From Eucalyptus grandis (taxonomy: Eukaryota > Streptophyta > Magnoliopsida > Myrtales > Myrtaceae): a stretch of 64,000 bases of DNA. The notes under the pieces were generated by a model. The model made no database searches. It was not told where the DNA came from and saw only the letters and a program-made list of their open reading frames with translations. Below, in pieces: positions 62,053 to 64,000 of the stretch (its first letter is position 1; each line of letters begins with the position of its first letter). The DNA is taken from contig NC_052617.1 in assembly GCF_016545825.1 (NCBI RefSeq), positions 4,288,001-4,352,000 of the forward strand, written 5' to 3'. Position numbers and translations under genes: made by a program.

Positions 62053-64000
62053 ATGCCTCACAGGACGACTTACTTCTTCCCGAGGCAATTTCCGGACCAT
62101 CAGCATCAGCATCAGCGAGGAGGGGGCGATGCATCTGCCAACAGCCAGCAGCTGTCGGATCACGAAAAGCAGAAGATTACCTCGTCCGTCCCAGCCACCA
62201 CCGCCACGTCCACGGGCTTCGCGAGCATCGTCAACAACGGGGCCGTGAGGGACGGCTTTAGCGTCGAAAGCGACGGCAAGTCGCTCTCGAAGCGCGCGGT
62301 CGCGAAATATCCACCTGCATCCGATCTCTTCACGGGCGAGACGGTCGGCATCAACGGCAAGCAGCACAAGAGCAAGAGGCAACAGCTCGCGACTTTTTGC
62401 GACTGGTTCGCTGAGAGAAAAGGAGAGAAGATCAGATCTTCGTCGTCGTCTTGGCACGTGAAATCGCGGCTGTCCTCCTCCAGCGACGACTGCGACCGCG
62501 AGCCTCTGTTGCCCCCGACGCCCGCGGAGCCGGCCCCGGTTCCGATCGACGTCGCCGTCCCGGACGCTATCCGGGACCGGAGCGTCGACCGGAACTTCGA
62601 CCGGCAGGTGTCCTTGTCGCGGCTGTCGAGCGGGAGTAGCTATGCGGCGAGCTTTTTCTCGGGGACGACTTTGGACGGGAATGCGTCCAGCGATGTTAAG
62701 GACTCGCTTTTGCGAACCGAGTCAACTCGGCCGAGGCGGCAGGAGGAGGAGGAGGAGGAGGGGCGTGGTAAGAAGAGCTTGGCTCAGAGAACCAGAGAGA
62801 GCTATTACCTGCAACTCACTCTGGCTAGGAGACTGACCTCGCAAGCGAGTCTCTCTATTGAGCCCGTACCTCTGCAAGCGAGCACGCAGGAGGACTGTAC
62901 CAATGCAGACACCGTCTCGTATCGTCTCTGGGTATGCTTGGCCTTTGCTGTTTCCTTTTTTTTTTTACCCCCCAGAACTTGTTTAGAAGATTACGCATGT
63001 GCTTGATATGTCTTCAGTTCCAAGATAATATAAGAAACAATTTAATTGAGACAATTTTGAAACAATTTTCTCGCAACATGCTTATCAATTTGGTCTTAGG
63101 AGGGGATGGTATACATCACACCTTACTAGTCCGAGTCTTTCGTAGGAAATAAATTTCATCTTTTTACATGCACATTGTAATAAATCCGGGTCAAGGCTTC
63201 CGAAATTGAGGTCCTCCGCTTTCATTCAAGTAATTAAATGCTGGATTACTCTTCACCTGTTATTCTGTTAAAGCGCCTACGGTTTTGTTTAGACTTGGGA
63301 TAAAGTTGAACAACAACTTAAATTCAATGTCGAACCTCATGATGGATATGATCTTTTGCTTGTTCCAGGTTAGTGGGTGCTTATCATATGCCGACAAAAT
63401 ATCTGATGGGTTCTATAACATACTGGGCATGAATCCATATCTGTGGATAATGTGCAACGACTTAGAGGAGGGAAGAAGGCTGCCATCATTGATGTCGCTC
63501 CAAGAGGTGGAACCCGGCGAGCCTTCTATGGAAGTTGTTCTTATTGATAAACGCGGGGATTCACGTCTTAAGGAGTTGGAAGATAAAGCACAAGAATTGT
63601 TTTCTGATTCAGAGAATACTTTAGTCCTGGTTAAGAGACTAGGCAAGCTCGTTGCCATCTCGATGGGGTATGTCTGAACCTTCTCCATTGCTGCCATCTA
63701 ATTAAGTGATTTTGTTCATAGAAGGCAACGCTTCCTTGGAAGAGAGCATGGCACCGTCAAGATCAAGCCATTTAAAGCTTCTCTAATGTTTAGTCTGTAA
63801 AAGTCTGTTAAATTATATAGGGGAAATTTCCCAGGGGAGCAAGGTGATCTCCACAAGCGCTGGAAAGTGGTTAGCAAGAGATTGAAGGACTTCAATAAGT
63901 GTATAGTTTTTCCCATTGGTAGCCTGTCTATGGGTCTCTGTAGACATCGAGCCATCCTTTTCAAGGTAAGAAGGATACTTTATTTGTAAGTCCTACTTAA
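62053..64000 (+). CDS. Raf-like MAPKKK, CTR1/EDR1 type, N-terminal part (runs off window)
   Basis: Three coding exons are visible: 62053-62931, 63369-63667 and 63821-63965, joined by GT-AG introns with phases that fit. They give the first 441 residues; the rest lies beyond the right edge. The start MPHRTTYFFPRQFP is a normal Met after a long leader. Residues 1-240 are low-complexity, serine-rich and acidic near 229-235. The EDR1/CTR1 regulatory domain starts at about residue 241 (AQRTRESYYLQLTLARRL) and continues through VSYRLWVSGCLSYADKISDG, across the exon 1/2 junction, and YLWIMCNDLEEGRRLPS to VVPIGSLS-like VFPIGSLSMGLCRHRAILFK. This domain precedes a serine/threonine kinase domain in CTR1-like proteins, which act in ethylene, defence or stress signalling. 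The close match to CTR1 in the EDR1 region plus the different N-terminus suggests a CTR1-related paralogue and not CTR1 itself. Confidence 0.88.

Noticed and set aside
61444..62457. Long frames on both strands overlapping the kinase leader and exon 1
   Set aside because: These are shadows of GC-rich leader sequence and the GA tract. The kinase frame carries the family motifs.

Overview
The window is nuclear DNA from a woody dicot-like flowering plant. Genes are split by AT-rich GT-AG introns, the non-coding DNA carries plant L1-type LINE debris and small inverted-repeat elements, and the proteins belong to plant-specific families. From memory of repeat style (inverted AT-rich arms around a GC-rich core), Myrtaceae such as Eucalyptus or its relatives seems the best guess. 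That placement is inference, not proof.

Three genes are supported. (1) 2244-3665 (+) is an intronless UDP-glycosyltransferase of the UGT91 type with an intact PSPG box. It is flanked by two direct copies of a ~600-bp non-coding segment (about 560-1130 and 4565-5168), which suggests an old local tandem duplication. (2) 6929-46231 (-) is one very large gene for a BEACH-domain protein of the plant BCHB class. I could place 39 coding exons with matching splice phases, giving about 3,266 residues. It has an armadillo-like N-terminal half, a concanavalin-like module, DUF4704-like sequence, PH-BEACH, BEACH and WD40 repeats. A further non-coding 5' exon lies near 46923-47040. A single-base loss near 26165-26172 in exon 18 breaks an otherwise perfect reading frame. 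(3) 62053 to beyond the right edge (+) is the N-terminal part of a Raf-like MAPKKK of the CTR1/EDR1 group; the kinase domain lies outside the window.

Between genes 2 and 3 (about 47-61 kb) I see no credible gene. That stretch holds degenerate palindromic repeats, a ~590-bp terminal-inverted-repeat element packed with CACGTGTC motifs (49917-50508), two fold-back elements with GC-rich cores (about 54110-54735 and 54765-55310), and probable retroelement debris. Introns of the BEACH gene hold three L1 LINE fragments, all antisense to the gene, and tandem duplications. Two tiny insertions, one intronic (35310-35369) and one intergenic (5699-5744), look like extremely truncated LINE tails with target-site duplications.

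The three genes have unrelated roles: specialised-metabolite glycosylation, endomembrane trafficking or mRNA-body biology, and hormone or stress signalling. Nothing indicates a functional cluster. I found no clearly new biological system. The most useful points are the exon-18 frameshift, the micro-insertions and the inverted-repeat elements.
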